From NCBI RefSeq assembly GCF_023702675.1, contig NZ_CP098478.1:2108001-2172000 (forward strand): DNA of 64,000 nucleotides. Direction: 5' to 3'. This document shows positions 44,445 to 54,022 of this stretch, in pieces. The position numbers and the translations under genes are program-made. The stretch is from Acinetobacter sp. C26M (GTDB lineage: Bacteria > Pseudomonadota > Gammaproteobacteria > Pseudomonadales > Moraxellaceae). Within the stretch, counting starts at the first letter, position 1. The number at the start of each line of letters is the position of its first letter. The notes under the pieces are model-generated. The model saw nothing but the letters and a program-made list of their open reading frames with translations. It did not search any database and had not been told where the DNA came from.

Positions 44445-44945
44445 TTAAATACATTTAAAATAATCAAAGGGCTCAAGACAGTCCTGACATTTGTACAAGG
44501 CCTTACACGCGGTCGAACTAAACTCCGTGAGCAGCTTGGTATTTAGACTTTTACACCGCGGACACACCACACCATCTTTTAAATGAACGTGTGTCCCACA
44601 TTGATGAGCTAAACCCTCTGGTGGCGCGATACCATAGTCTTGTAACTTCTTCTTGCCTATTTCAGACATCCAGTCAGTTGTCCATGCTTCAGATAAATCA
44701 ACGATCACCTTCGCAGGGATAAGGTCTTCTGTGGCCAACGCCTCGACAATCTGCACTTTTAATAAATCCGTTGCAGGACAGCCGCTATAGGTTGGTGTTA
44801 ATCGAACAATAATTTCTTGCTGATCATTCAGTTCCACCCCACGAATCATGCCCAAATCCACTACAGATAAAGCAGGAATCTCAGGATCACTCACCGTTTG
44901 CAGAACATCCCAACACTGATCGATACAATGACGAATCATTTGCAT
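44445..44945 (-). CDS. paaD: Phenylacetyl-CoA epoxidase assembly protein
   Basis: A 166-residue protein with an N-terminal MIP18/DUF59 domain (VSDPEIPALSVVDLGMIRGV, LTPTYSGCPATDLL) and a C-terminal zinc-ribbon with paired Cys (CPRCKS, CKALYKCQDC). PaaD matures the iron centre of the epoxygenase complex. Length agrees with the family. It sits between paaC and paaE as in other clusters. Confidence 0.93.
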   Translation of the reverse strand: MQMIRHCIDQCWDVLQTVSDPEIPALSVVDLGMIRGVELNDQQEIIVRLTPTYSGCPATDLLKVQIVEALATEDLIPAKVIVDLSEAWTTDWMSEIGKKKLQDYGIAPPEGLAHQCGTHVHLKDGVVCPRCKSLNTKLLTEFSSTACKALYKCQDCLEPFDYFKCI

Positions 44946-44961
44946 GGTTCAACTCCTTGTC

Positions 44962-45717
44962 TTACCAAGTCATTTCAGGATAAGTGCGTTGAATGGCTTG
45001 CATTTCAGCCAGCAAATATCCTAAATGTTCCGTATGTAGACCTTGTTTGGCACCACGGCGATAAGCACCATTTGCAGGAACTGTCAGCTCAAATCGTTCT
45101 AATTCTTCAGCAATTGTCTTGTCCCATTGTGCTTTTTCATTGGATAAGTCACTGATTAAACCCTGCTCAACCAGTACATATTCTTCAGCCGTCAATTCAA
45201 ACAACTCTGCACTAAAACGCCACAAGCTATCTAATGCGACCTGTACACGTTGATGTGCTTCTGCTGTACTTAAACTCAGACGCTCCATCCAACTGGTTGA
45301 AAAGCGAATATGGTATTTCACTTCTTTCAATGATTTCATTGCCAACGCGGCAATCTCAGCTACGGCGCTTTTGCTTAAAGACGTCATTAATAACAAGTGA
45401 TAATGATCCATTAGCCATTGGCGTACGATGGTTTGAGCAAAATCACCGTTTGGCTGTTCACATAACAATAAATTGAGAAATTCACGTTCTGAACGGAAGT
45501 AAGCCAACTGATCTTCATCTCGCTGTGCTGCTTCATATTGCCCAGCTAAAGTTAAAAAGTTTCTGGATTGCCCAAGTAGATCCAGACCAATATTCGCCAA
45601 GGCAATATCAATCTCAAGCTCTGGGGCATGACCACACCATTCCGCTAAACGTTGTGCCAATACCAACTGGCTATCGCCAATATGTAATAAGAACTTAGAT
45701 AAAATAGGATTATTCAT
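44962..45717 (-). CDS. paaC: Phenylacetyl-CoA epoxidase structural subunit PaaC
   Basis: A 251-residue ferritin-like helical protein that pairs with PaaA but lacks a working diiron site. Features are LHIGDSQLVLAQRLAEWCGHAPELEIDIALANIGLDLLGQ near the start, DEDQLAYFRSE, and the end EMQAIQRTYPEMTW. The ATG at 45717 has GGGAG 6 bases upstream; the ATG at 45723 would be too close to it. Confidence 0.93.
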   Translation of the reverse strand: MNNPILSKFLLHIGDSQLVLAQRLAEWCGHAPELEIDIALANIGLDLLGQSRNFLTLAGQYEAAQRDEDQLAYFRSEREFLNLLLCEQPNGDFAQTIVRQWLMDHYHLLLMTSLSKSAVAEIAALAMKSLKEVKYHIRFSTSWMERLSLSTAEAHQRVQVALDSLWRFSAELFELTAEEYVLVEQGLISDLSNEKAQWDKTIAEELERFELTVPANGAYRRGAKQGLHTEHLGYLLAEMQAIQRTYPEMTW

Positions 45718-45729
45718 TTCCATACTCCC

Positions 45730-46020
45730 TTACATATGCTCGATGCCATCAGGAATATGATAGAACGTAGGATGACGATAAACTTTGTCTAGCGCTGGTT
45801 CGAAAAACTCAGCTTTTTCATCTGGCTGTGATGACTTAATCAATTCAGAACGAACCACCCAAATACTGATTCCCTCATTACGACGGGTGTACACATCGCG
45901 TGCATGTTGCAAAGCAATTTCATCATCAGATGCTCTTAAACTACCGACATGACGATGACTAAGACCTTGTTTGCTACGGATAAATACTTCGTAAAGCGAC
46001 CAGTTATTTTTATCTTCCAT
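45730..46020 (-). CDS. paaB: Phenylacetyl-CoA epoxidase subunit PaaB
   Basis: A 96-residue protein with the PaaB pattern WSLYEVFIRSKQGLSHRHVGSL and AIQHARDVYTRR-like helix, seen here as EIALQHARDVYTRRNEGISIWVV. It bridges PaaAC units with PaaE. The ATG at 46020 has GAGG 8 bases upstream and gives the usual length; a start at 46044 would add eight residues that read through the ribosome site. Confidence 0.92.
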   Translation of the reverse strand: MEDKNNWSLYEVFIRSKQGLSHRHVGSLRASDDEIALQHARDVYTRRNEGISIWVVRSELIKSSQPDEKAEFFEPALDKVYRHPTFYHIPDGIEHM

Positions 46021-46053
46021 TTTGATGTCCTCAATTTTGTCCATAAATTTTGC

Positions 46054-46989
46054 TTAGGCGACTTGCGTTAGGGCTTGTTGCTTTTTAGCGTAGATAACAG
46101 CTGCATCTCGAACCCATTTACCGTTTTCCCAAGCTTTGCGTCGTGCTTCTATACGCTCGTGGTTACATGGCCCTCGACCAGCAATCACTTCATTAAATTC
46201 GTGCCAGTTGATTTCACCGTGGATATAACGTCCCGCTTCTTCATCCCACTTCAAATCAGGATCTGGAACTTCTAAACCAAGCTGCAAAATTTGAGGAACC
46301 GTGTTGTCGACAAACTTTTGACGTAAATCATCGTTACTGAATCGCTTAACTTTCCAAGCCATACTTTGCGCACTGTTTGGAGAATGTTCATCACTCGGCC
46401 CAAACATCATCAGTGCTGGCCACCAAAAACGATTTACAGCGTCTTGTGCCATTTGTTTTTGTTCAGGTGTTCCAGCGGCTAGTACCATCATGGCTTCAAA
46501 ACCTTGACGTTGATGAAAGCTTTCTTCTTTACAGATACGCACCATGGCACGTGCATATGGGCCATAAGAGGTACGGCACAACGCCACCTGATTCACAATC
46601 GCTGCACCATCGACCAACCAGCCAATCGCAGCAACATCGGCCCACGTCACCGTCGGATAATTGAAAATTGATGAATATTTCATTTTTCCATCAATCAGTT
46701 TTTCCATCATCTCATCACGGTCAGCACCTAATGTCTCTGCAGCACTGTAAAGGTAAAGACCATGCCCTGCTTCATCTTGAACTTTTGCGAGTAGAACCGC
46801 TTTACGCTTTAAAGTCGGTGCACGCGTAATCCAATTTCCCTCAGGTAACATGCCAACAATTTCAGAATGACCGTGTTGCCCAATTTGGCGAATCAACGTT
46901 TTACGGTAAGCATCTGGCATTTCATCTTTTGCTTCTATCGTGATGTCATTGGCAATATTGTGTTCAAATTTCTGATACTTATTTTCCAT
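46054..46989 (-). CDS. paaA: Phenylacetyl-CoA epoxidase catalytic subunit
   Basis: A 311-residue diiron subunit that epoxidises the ring of phenylacetyl-CoA. Diiron ligands appear in the [13 protein letters not shown] helix near 90, and in the [11 protein letters not shown] helix near 175. It heads the paaABCDEFGHJK run. A 265-base divergent region separates it from paaZ and contains an inverted repeat that is a likely PaaX site. Confidence 0.95.
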   Translation of the reverse strand: MENKYQKFEHNIANDITIEAKDEMPDAYRKTLIRQIGQHGHSEIVGMLPEGNWITRAPTLKRKAVLLAKVQDEAGHGLYLYSAAETLGADRDEMMEKLIDGKMKYSSIFNYPTVTWADVAAIGWLVDGAAIVNQVALCRTSYGPYARAMVRICKEESFHQRQGFEAMMVLAAGTPEQKQMAQDAVNRFWWPALMMFGPSDEHSPNSAQSMAWKVKRFSNDDLRQKFVDNTVPQILQLGLEVPDPDLKWDEEAGRYIHGEINWHEFNEVIAGRGPCNHERIEARRKAWENGKWVRDAAVIYAKKQQALTQVA

Positions 46990-47030
46990 GTGTCAATTTC
47001 CGTTAGGTCTTAGCCTTAAATCTATTTTTC

Positions 47031-47068
47031 GATACATTAAAAATAAAGTCAACAATATTTTATGTATC
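47031..47068. promoter_or_regulatory. Inverted repeat in the paaA-paaZ region, candidate PaaX operator
   Basis: GATACATTAAAA (47031-47042) and TTTTATGTATC (47058-47068) are near-perfect reverse complements. A further TGTATC half-site lies at 47228-47233 just before the paaZ ribosome site. Position 42 bases upstream of paaA fits a repressor site. Confidence 0.55.
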
Positions 47069-47254
47069 ATATAATAACAAGATTGAAATTTAGCATTAAG
47101 AAATTGTTTTAATTAAATATATTTAACAAATAAAAATTAAAATGATCTCTTTCTTATAAATTTAAGTTGACATTTTTCTTAATCAGCGTGAAATTATGAA
47201 TCATATTTTTAGTATTTCAAAAATTGATGTATCAGATAAAAATGGAGTTTACTC

Positions 47255-49357
47255 ATGCTTGATCAAGCACTATTAGAAGGAACATCTAAATCAGCAGCAG
47301 AACAACAGCCTGTATCAAAAGTGGTTCAGCTTGGATCTTTTGTATATGGAACGTGGCATTCAAGCCATGAAGATGCACGTACTGTTGTTCACGCCATTAG
47401 CAATGAGCCGATCTATACTGTCAGCAGTCATGGCATAGACATGCAACAGGTTGTTGAATATGCCAAACAGAATGGTACAGCACTGGCAAACTGGACCTTC
47501 CATCAACGTGCCAATGCTTTAAAGCAAATTGCACAGCATTTACTTGAGCATAAAGAAGATTTTTATCAGCTTGCCTATGCGACAGGCGCAACGCGTAAAG
47601 ATGCCTGGATTGATATTGAAGGTGGAATTCAGACCTTATTTGCCTACTCAAGTCTGGTACGCAGAGAGCTGAATGATGAAAAAATTATTACGGAAGACAG
47701 TTGGATTCAACTCTCAAAAAATGGCACTTTTGGTGCCAAACATATTTTAAGCCCGAAAGCGGGTGTGGCAGTTCATATCAATGCATTTAACTTCCCCATT
47801 TGGGGGATGTTAGAAAAAATTGCCCCGACGCTATTGGCTGGCGTGCCGTGTATTGTTAAACCTGCAACTGACGGTGCTCAACTCACCCAAGCAGTTGTTA
47901 AAGCGATTGAAAATACGCAACTTCTACCGAAAGGATCACTACAATTAATCTGCGGACAAATTGATGATCTTTTTGATTATCTTGGCCCGCAAGATTGTGT
48001 AACCTTCACAGGGTCAGCTTATACAGGCCAAAAGCTACGCAACCACCCACACCTCAACAAATATTCAATTCCTTTTAGTATGGAAGCTGATTCTGTCAAT
48101 AGTGCCATCCTAAGCCCTGAAGCGGATGAAACCACGGTTGATCTGTTTGTACGTGAAGTTTTCCGAGAAATGACCACCAAAGCAGGACAAAAATGTACTG
48201 CCATCCGCCGAGCTTTTGTGCCACAAGCACAACTTGAGCAAGTACAGCAAAAGCTGATTGCCAAACTGGAAAAAGTGATTGTAGGCGATCCACAGAAACA
48301 AGACACCACCATGGGAGCACTAGCCAGCCCTAAACAAAAGCTGGATGTTGCAAACAAAGTTACAGAACTAGCTAAAGATGCAAAAATTGTTTTTGGTGGT
48401 ACAACAAATCTTAAATTTAATGCAGATACCCCTGAAAAAGGCGCATTCTTTCCACCAACACTTCTTCTCTGTGAACAACCCTTGCAAGCCACACATGTAC
48501 ACACCACCGAAGCCTTTGGTCCAGTGTGTACGCTTATGCCATATCAATCCATTGATGAACTTGCCGATCTAGTGGCACGTGGTGAAGGTAGTCTGGTTGC
48601 CTCCGTAGTTAAAAATACTCATGAAAACATTGAGCAGATTATTCAGAAAATAGCACCTTGGCATGGTCGAGTTCATATTCTGGATGAAGAGTCTGCTAAA
48701 GAAAGTACAGGTCATGGCTCGCCACTGCCTCATTTGGTGCACGGCGGTCCTGGTCGTGCTGGTGGTGGTGAAGAGCTTGGAGGAATTAGAGCGGTAAAAC
48801 ACTATATGCAACGGACTGCGATCCAAGGTTCACCAAATAGTTTGACTCAAATTACCCACTCATGGACAGCAGGCTCTGACATCCAGCAAGACCGCGTACA
48901 TCCTTTTAAAAAGGATTTTGATGAATTGGTCATTGGTGAGCGTTTACTGACAGCGCGTCGTACAGTTACCGAAGCAGATATTGTCAATTTTGCCTGCTTA
49001 AGTGGTGATTATTTCTATGCACATACTGACAAAATTGCAGCAGCAGATTCATTCTTTGGTGAACGTGTCGCGCATGGCTATTTTATCGTATCAGCGGCAG
49101 CAGGATTATTTGTCGATGCCGCACAAGGCCCCGTGGTTGCCAACTATGGCATGGACAATTTACGTTTTGTTGAGCCCGTAAAAATTGGTGATTCGATCCG
49201 TGTTGAACTGACCTGCAAGCAAAAAACACCAAAACCACAAAAAGACTTATCACAACCTGCACATGGCGTGGTGGTATGGGATATCAAAGTCAAAAACCAG
49301 CGTGACGAATTGGTTGCCACCTATGATATTTTAACACTGGTTGCTCGTGCAATTTAA
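47255..49357 (+). CDS. paaZ: Bifunctional oxepin-CoA hydrolase / 3-oxo-5,6-dehydrosuberyl-CoA semialdehyde dehydrogenase
   Basis: A 700-residue fusion. Residues about 20-540 are an aldehyde dehydrogenase with FTGSAYTGQKLRNH, the Glu in FSMEADSVNS, and catalytic Cys in AGQKCTAIRRAF near residue 312. Residues about 560-695 are a MaoC-type hydratase with DYFYAHTDKIAAADSFFGERVAHGYF that opens the oxepin ring. The ATG at 47255 has GGAG 7 bases upstream. It is transcribed away from paaA, not as the head of one paa operon. A DUF1330 gene follows. Confidence 0.95.
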   Translation: MLDQALLEGTSKSAAEQQPVSKVVQLGSFVYGTWHSSHEDARTVVHAISNEPIYTVSSHGIDMQQVVEYAKQNGTALANWTFHQRANALKQIAQHLLEHKEDFYQLAYATGATRKDAWIDIEGGIQTLFAYSSLVRRELNDEKIITEDSWIQLSKNGTFGAKHILSPKAGVAVHINAFNFPIWGMLEKIAPTLLAGVPCIVKPATDGAQLTQAVVKAIENTQLLPKGSLQLICGQIDDLFDYLGPQDCVTFTGSAYTGQKLRNHPHLNKYSIPFSMEADSVNSAILSPEADETTVDLFVREVFREMTTKAGQKCTAIRRAFVPQAQLEQVQQKLIAKLEKVIVGDPQKQDTTMGALASPKQKLDVANKVTELAKDAKIVFGGTTNLKFNADTPEKGAFFPPTLLLCEQPLQATHVHTTEAFGPVCTLMPYQSIDELADLVARGEGSLVASVVKNTHENIEQIIQKIAPWHGRVHILDEESAKESTGHGSPLPHLVHGGPGRAGGGEELGGIRAVKHYMQRTAIQGSPNSLTQITHSWTAGSDIQQDRVHPFKKDFDELVIGERLLTARRTVTEADIVNFACLSGDYFYAHTDKIAAADSFFGERVAHGYFIVSAAAGLFVDAAQGPVVANYGMDNLRFVEPVKIGDSIRVELTCKQKTPKPQKDLSQPAHGVVVWDIKVKNQRDELVATYDILTLVARAI

Positions 49358-49432
49358 TAGATCAGCGTTGATGGATACGTGATCGTCTCCATCAACCAAT
49401 CAAAATCTAGTACCTATCAATCAGGAAATCCA

Positions 49433-49723
49433 ATGAGCGCATATATTATTTTGATTCGTAAAGAACTAAAAAATAAAGATGAGATGAAAACCTATACATC
49501 CTTAGCACGCAAAGCCAGCCAAGGTTTTTCAGCTGAGCCGATTGTGTTTTATGGTCAGTCGATTGCTTTGGAAAATATTGAAAGCGACGGCGTTGCCATC
49601 ATTAAATTTAGCAGCATGCAGGAAGCTCAAAATTGGTATCACAGTGATGCCTACCAAGAAGCAAAAAAACACCGAGATCTTGCAGGCGAATATATGGTGA
49701 TTTTGACGGAAGGTTTAGATTAA
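49433..49723 (+). CDS. DUF1330 family protein next to paaZ
   Basis: A 96-residue protein with the dimeric alpha-beta-barrel pattern of DUF1330: SAYIILIRKELKN at the start, VFYGQSIALENIESDGVAIIKFSSMQEAQNWYHSDAYQEAKKHR in the middle. This fold occurs in small monooxygenases and isomerases, but DUF1330 has no fixed function. The ATG at 49433 has AGGA 6 bases before it. It starts 75 bases after paaZ and may share its transcript, so it may act on a pathway by-product; this is inference. Confidence 0.8.
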   Translation: MSAYIILIRKELKNKDEMKTYTSLARKASQGFSAEPIVFYGQSIALENIESDGVAIIKFSSMQEAQNWYHSDAYQEAKKHRDLAGEYMVILTEGLD

Positions 49724-49755
49724 TCGTGTTGGTAAATAAATTACAGATTCAGAAG

Positions 49756-49812
49756 ACTGAATGACAAAGCGATTCTAACGAAGCTAAGCCTCTGTCATTT
49801 TGGTCAATTTTT
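49756..49812 (+). terminator. Possible terminator after the DUF1330 gene
   Basis: AATGACAAAG and CTCTGTCATT can pair imperfectly, and GGTCAATTTTTTTTT follows. The loop is long (about 25 bases), so the call is weak. Confidence 0.4.
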
Positions 49813-49824
49813 TTTTATTCTATT

Positions 49825-49875
49825 TTTTATTGTTTTTTTTAAAATATTAAAAAACAGATAGATAAAACAATAAAA
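49825..49875. repeat. AT-only inverted repeat upstream of the acyl-CoA dehydrogenase pair
   Basis: TTTTATTGTTTT and AAAACAATAAAA are perfect 12-base arms around 27 bases of AT-rich sequence. It lies 110 bases upstream of the first dehydrogenase gene. It may be an operator, a cruciform, or chance in a very AT-rich stretch. Confidence 0.4.
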
Positions 49876-49984
49876 TTACTAAAACTACCCTTTATCTTTA
49901 TCAATTATCGACGTCAAAGAAGACATAGTTTTTTTCATTGGAGCATGTCAGCATAATTTTACAACCATCCTCCAGGATAAAACC

Positions 49985-51280
49985 ATGTCGAATATGATGA
50001 ATAAAGCTCAAGGATTTGGGCTATCTTTGATCACAAAAATCGCGGGAAGCGAAGTACTTGATCAACTCAAATTAAGAAAATTTGTAGAGAAATCATTATA
50101 TCAAGGTTCAAAAACGGGCTTTAAGGTACTTACAAAAACACAAAAAGCATTTAAGCCTCAAGCGATAGATAAACAACGCCTCCCAAATCAGGTCAATAAA
50201 AATCTGTTTGATCTCAGTCTGACTGAAGAACAGCAAATGACCGTTGACGCGATGTCACAATTTGCGGAAGAAGTTTTATATGCTTTGGCGCATGATGCAG
50301 ATCATCATGCTCAGTTTCCAGACCAATTATGGCAGCACCTAGTCGATTTAGGCTTGAATTACTATGCTTTACCAGAAGCTTTAGGTGGTGTTGCGGCTGA
50401 ACAAAATATTGTTAGTAATATTCTGATTGCTGAAAGTCTGGCCAAGGGAGATTTTAGTTTAACCGCCGGCCTACTCAGCAGTTTCAGTGTCATCAACGCG
50501 ATTACGCGTTGGGGTTCAACCCAAGTCCAATCTATGTATTTACCTGTGTTTGCAGAAGATACCGATGTCACTGCAAGCTTTGCCTTTCAAGAAGCTACCC
50601 CTGCCTTCAATCCATTCCAGTTAAAAACCACAGCAACCGAAACTAATGGACAATTCTATATCACAGGTGAAAAAACCTTGGTGGTTCTAGGTGATACTGC
50701 GGATGTATTCCTTGTGAGTGCAGAGTTTAATGGTCAGCCTGATATATTCGTGGTGCAATCCAATGAAAGCATCTCCATTAAAGCCAACCCTGCAATGGGA
50801 TTAAAAGCAGCAGAAACAGCAACACTGCAGTTCAATCAGACTCCTGCCTTACGTTTAGGTGACTCAGACTTCGATTACACTGCATTTGTTGATCTTGGCA
50901 ATCTGATGTGGTGTGCCATGGCTGTTGGGACCTGTGAGGCAATTAAAACGTACTGTATCAAATATGCCAATGAACGTACTGCCTTTGGTGAACCGATCTC
51001 TCATCGTCAAAGTGTTGCCTTTATGATTGCCGATATGGCGATTGAAATCGATGCTATGCGTATGTTGGTACTCAATGCAGCAAGCTTGGCAGAAGTCGGC
51101 AAACCGTTCCACCGTGAAGCTTATTTAGCCCGCTTACTCTGTGCAGAAAAATCAATGAAAATCGGTACAGATGGTGTACAGATCTTAGGTGGCCATGGCT
51201 TTACCAAAGAACATCCTGTTGAGCGCTGGTACCGTGATGTACGTGCAACTGCCGTTTTACACTCAGGCTTACATGCTTAA
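49985..51280 (+). CDS. Acyl-CoA dehydrogenase-like protein lacking the usual catalytic Glu
   Basis: A 431-residue flavoprotein-type sequence. About 70 extra residues precede the acyl-CoA dehydrogenase fold, which starts near LFDLSLTEEQQMTVDAM. Later conserved parts are ASFAFQEATPAFN, KYANERTAFGEPISHRQSVAFMIADMAIEIDAMR and DGVQILGGHGFTKEHPVERWYRDVRA. Normal enzymes continue with IYEGT, which carries the catalytic Glu. Here the chain reads TAVLHSGLHA and stops, so both the Glu and the last helix are missing. It may form a mixed enzyme with the next gene, which keeps EGT. Confidence 0.8.
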   Translation: MSNMMNKAQGFGLSLITKIAGSEVLDQLKLRKFVEKSLYQGSKTGFKVLTKTQKAFKPQAIDKQRLPNQVNKNLFDLSLTEEQQMTVDAMSQFAEEVLYALAHDADHHAQFPDQLWQHLVDLGLNYYALPEALGGVAAEQNIVSNILIAESLAKGDFSLTAGLLSSFSVINAITRWGSTQVQSMYLPVFAEDTDVTASFAFQEATPAFNPFQLKTTATETNGQFYITGEKTLVVLGDTADVFLVSAEFNGQPDIFVVQSNESISIKANPAMGLKAAETATLQFNQTPALRLGDSDFDYTAFVDLGNLMWCAMAVGTCEAIKTYCIKYANERTAFGEPISHRQSVAFMIADMAIEIDAMRMLVLNAASLAEVGKPFHREAYLARLLCAEKSMKIGTDGVQILGGHGFTKEHPVERWYRDVRATAVLHSGLHA

Positions 51281-51302
51281 TTGACGATCCTTGGAGAATA
51301 CA

Positions 51303-52502
51303 ATGAACTTACAAAGTCCTAAAAAATTCAAAATGATGGTCGATCAAGCACATGAAGTTGCATTGAATGTGCTCCGCCCAATCTCACGCAAATATGATAA
51401 AGCTGAACACGCCTACCCTAAAGAACTCGACATGCTTGCATCATTAATTGATGGTATGAATGAAGGTGGTGAAGGTATTAATGCTGGTGCAGCAGTGGGC
51501 AAACGAGGCGAAACGGAATCTGGCAATAAGAATGGCAACAATATGTCAACCGCACTGGGTGTGATTGAAATGTGCTATGGCGATACAGGCCTATTATTGA
51601 GTATGCCCCGCCAAGGTCTTGGAAATTCTGCTATTGCCGCTGTCGCCAACGATGAGCAGTTAGAACGCTTCAAGGGTACTTGGGCAGCCATGGCAATTAC
51701 TGAGCCTGGTTGTGGTTCTGACTCTGCGGCAATTCGTACCACTGCGACCAAAGATGGCGACGAATACATCCTCAACGGTGAGAAAATCTTTGTCACTTCA
51801 GGTGAGCGTGCAGACTCTGTGGTGGTTTGGGCAACTCTGGATAAAAAACTAGGCCGTGCTGCGATCAAATCTTTTGTTGTGCCAAAAGGCACAGCAGGAA
51901 TGAAAGTTGAACGACTTGAGCATAAACTGGGGATTAAAGCCTCAGATACTGCCGTGATTAGCTTTATCGACTGTCGCGTTCCTGCTGCTAATTTATTGGG
52001 TAATGCAGAAATCGATGTTGCCAAAGGCTTTGCTGGCGTGATGGAAACTTTTGATAATACCCGCCCACTGGTTGCAGCAATGGCGATCGGTTGTGCCAAA
52101 GCCTCTTTGGAGCGTATCAAAGAAATCTTTAAAGATCAGCTTGATGCAGACTACAAAACACCATATTTACAGACATCAAACCTTGCTGCACAGATTTACC
52201 GCATGGAAGCTGAATGGGAAGCGGCCCGCTTGTTAACAATCAAAGCCACGTGGATGGCGGACAATAAAAAGCCAAACTCTAAAGAAGCATCAATTGCTAA
52301 GGCAAAAGCGGGTCGAGTATGCAATGAGATCACACTGAAATGTGTCGAACTTGCTGCAAGTGTTGGTTATGCTGAGGATGAGTTATTAGAAAAATGGGCA
52401 CGTGATTCAAAAATCTTGGATATTTTTGAAGGGACACAGCAAATTCAGCAATTGATTATTGCGCGTCGTGAACTCGGTAAATCATCAAGCGAATTGAAGT
52501 AA
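51303..52502 (+). CDS. Acyl-CoA dehydrogenase
   Basis: A 399-residue enzyme that oxidises acyl-CoA to 2-enoyl-CoA with FAD. It has MAITEPGCGSDSAAIRTTATKDGDEYILNGEKIFVTSGERADSVVVWATL, and the final WARDSKILDIFEGTQQIQQLIIARRELGK with the catalytic Glu in FEGT. The ATG at 51303 has GGAG 7 bases upstream; an upstream TTG at 51291 would sit on that site. It begins 22 bases after the other dehydrogenase. The substrate is unknown; alkane-derived or branched acyl-CoA are reasonable. Confidence 0.87.
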   Translation: MNLQSPKKFKMMVDQAHEVALNVLRPISRKYDKAEHAYPKELDMLASLIDGMNEGGEGINAGAAVGKRGETESGNKNGNNMSTALGVIEMCYGDTGLLLSMPRQGLGNSAIAAVANDEQLERFKGTWAAMAITEPGCGSDSAAIRTTATKDGDEYILNGEKIFVTSGERADSVVVWATLDKKLGRAAIKSFVVPKGTAGMKVERLEHKLGIKASDTAVISFIDCRVPAANLLGNAEIDVAKGFAGVMETFDNTRPLVAAMAIGCAKASLERIKEIFKDQLDADYKTPYLQTSNLAAQIYRMEAEWEAARLLTIKATWMADNKKPNSKEASIAKAKAGRVCNEITLKCVELAASVGYAEDELLEKWARDSKILDIFEGTQQIQQLIIARRELGKSSSELK

Positions 52503-52519
52503 AAAATTAATTCGAAAAA

Positions 52520-52551
52520 TAAAAAGGACGTTGCAATAACGTCCTTTTTAC
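52520..52551. terminator. Bidirectional terminator after the acyl-CoA dehydrogenase pair
   Basis: AAAAAGGACGTT and AACGTCCTTTTT arms with a short loop, between the converging ends of the dehydrogenase and gor. Confidence 0.88.
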
Positions 52552-52565
52552 TACCAAACCAGCAC

Positions 52566-53918
52566 TTATCGCATAGTCACAAATTCTTCCGCAGAAGTTG
52601 GATGGATTGCAACAGTATTATCAAAGTCTTTCTTGGTTGCTCCCATTTTTAAAGCAACGGCAAAGCCTTGTAAAATCTCATCCATACCGAAGCCGATGCC
52701 GTGAATACCAACAATTTTTTCATTATCGCCTACACAGACCAATTTCATTTTGGTCGGTTGACGATGTTGAGTAATCGCACTGTACATCGCGGTAAATGAT
52801 GAGTTATACACTTTTACCGCCTCCTGACCATATTGCTCAATGGCTTCCTGCTCAGTAATCCCCACCGTTCCGATTGGAGGATGGCTAAACACCACGGTTG
52901 GAATATTGTCATAATCCAAATGCTCTTCTGGTTTATGATTAAATAATCGTTCGGACAATCTGCGCCCAGCAGCCACCGCGACAGGTGTAAGTTCCATTTT
53001 TCCAGTAATATCACCTACCGCATAAACGCCCATTTGGGATGTATTCTGAAATTTATCGACTTGAATATAGCCTCGTTCGTCGAGCTGGACATTGGCTTTC
53101 TCCAGATTTAAATTCGCAGTATTTGGCTCTCGACCCGTTGCCCAAATCAAACAATCAACCGTGTGGCTTTCACCATTCTCCAAATGCAGTACAACACTAC
53201 CATCAGCATTTTTTGTAACTTTTTGAGGCACAGCTTGCGTATGCACAGCAATCCCATCTGTCTGCATCACTTCAACTAAGGTTTCACTTAAAAAAGAATC
53301 AAAACGCCTTACAGGTAAATCCTTACGAATAAATAATCCAACCTGAGAACCTAAAGCATTCAACACACCCGCTAACTCAACCGCAATATAACCTGAACCA
53401 ATCACTGCGGCGGTTTTTGGTAAAGCACTTAATTCAAAGAAACCATTCGAATCTACTCCATATTCCACCCCATCTATCTTAGGTAGTGAAGGCTGTGTAC
53501 CTGTTGCAATCAGGATATGATCTGCTGTGAAGCGATCACCATTAACTTCAATGGTATTTTTATCAATAAAATAAGCTGCCCCCTGAATAAGATCAACTTG
53601 ATTTTTACTTAGGCTATTTTGATAAGATTGATGAATTCTATCAATATAGGCCTGCCGATTTTTGATTAAAACCTGCCAATCAAATGACTCGACTTTAGTA
53701 TTAAAACCATAATCAGGACCATATTTCTGAAGCGATTCAGCGACATGGGCGGCATACCACATCACTTTTTTAGGGACACAACCGACATTAACGCAAGTCC
53801 CACCTATTTCGGATTTTTCAATTAAGGCACATTTTTTTCCATACATCGCAGCACGATTCACTGATGCAATGCCACCACTACCACCACCAATCGCAATATA
53901 ATCATAATGTTTTGTCAT
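52566..53918 (-). CDS. gor: Glutathione-disulfide reductase
   Basis: A 450-residue FAD enzyme that reduces glutathione disulfide with NADPH. It has [18 protein letters not shown] near 8, the redox disulfide in [16 protein letters not shown] near 38-53, the NADPH motif [19 protein letters not shown] near 172, [17 protein letters not shown] near 300, and the C-terminal active-site [14 protein letters not shown]. The ATG at 53918 has GAGG 5 bases upstream. One copy of the ACTTAGGCTATTT motif lies inside it (53607-53619). Confidence 0.93.
   Translation of the reverse strand: MTKHYDYIAIGGGSGGIASVNRAAMYGKKCALIEKSEIGGTCVNVGCVPKKVMWYAAHVAESLQKYGPDYGFNTKVESFDWQVLIKNRQAYIDRIHQSYQNSLSKNQVDLIQGAAYFIDKNTIEVNGDRFTADHILIATGTQPSLPKIDGVEYGVDSNGFFELSALPKTAAVIGSGYIAVELAGVLNALGSQVGLFIRKDLPVRRFDSFLSETLVEVMQTDGIAVHTQAVPQKVTKNADGSVVLHLENGESHTVDCLIWATGREPNTANLNLEKANVQLDERGYIQVDKFQNTSQMGVYAVGDITGKMELTPVAVAAGRRLSERLFNHKPEEHLDYDNIPTVVFSHPPIGTVGITEQEAIEQYGQEAVKVYNSSFTAMYSAITQHRQPTKMKLVCVGDNEKIVGIHGIGFGMDEILQGFAVALKMGATKKDFDNTVAIHPTSAEEFVTMR
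53603..53620 (+). repeat. Dispersed 13-base motif, copy 3 (inside gor)
   Basis: TTTTACTTAGGCTATTTT is identical over 18 bases to copy 2 at 30583-30600. It lies on the strand opposite to gor transcription and encodes part of a normal gor stretch, so it has not broken the gene. Confidence 0.55.
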
Positions 53919-54022
53919 CTTTGCCTCATAAACCAATTAAAAGATTATTTTTAAGTTATACATAGATATACAGTAAGAATATTCAAAATCTGTACTTGGT
54001 TAAGCTTTTTATACAAGAAAAT

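Noticed and set aside
48019..48507. 162-residue open frame antisense to paaZ
   Set aside because: Lies wholly within the dehydrogenase domain of paaZ; composition is that of a complementary-strand artefact.
51575..52120. 181-residue open frame antisense to the second acyl-CoA dehydrogenase
   Set aside because: It mirrors a strongly conserved enzyme, has low-complexity Ser/Ala/Pro content and no ribosome site; a shadow frame.
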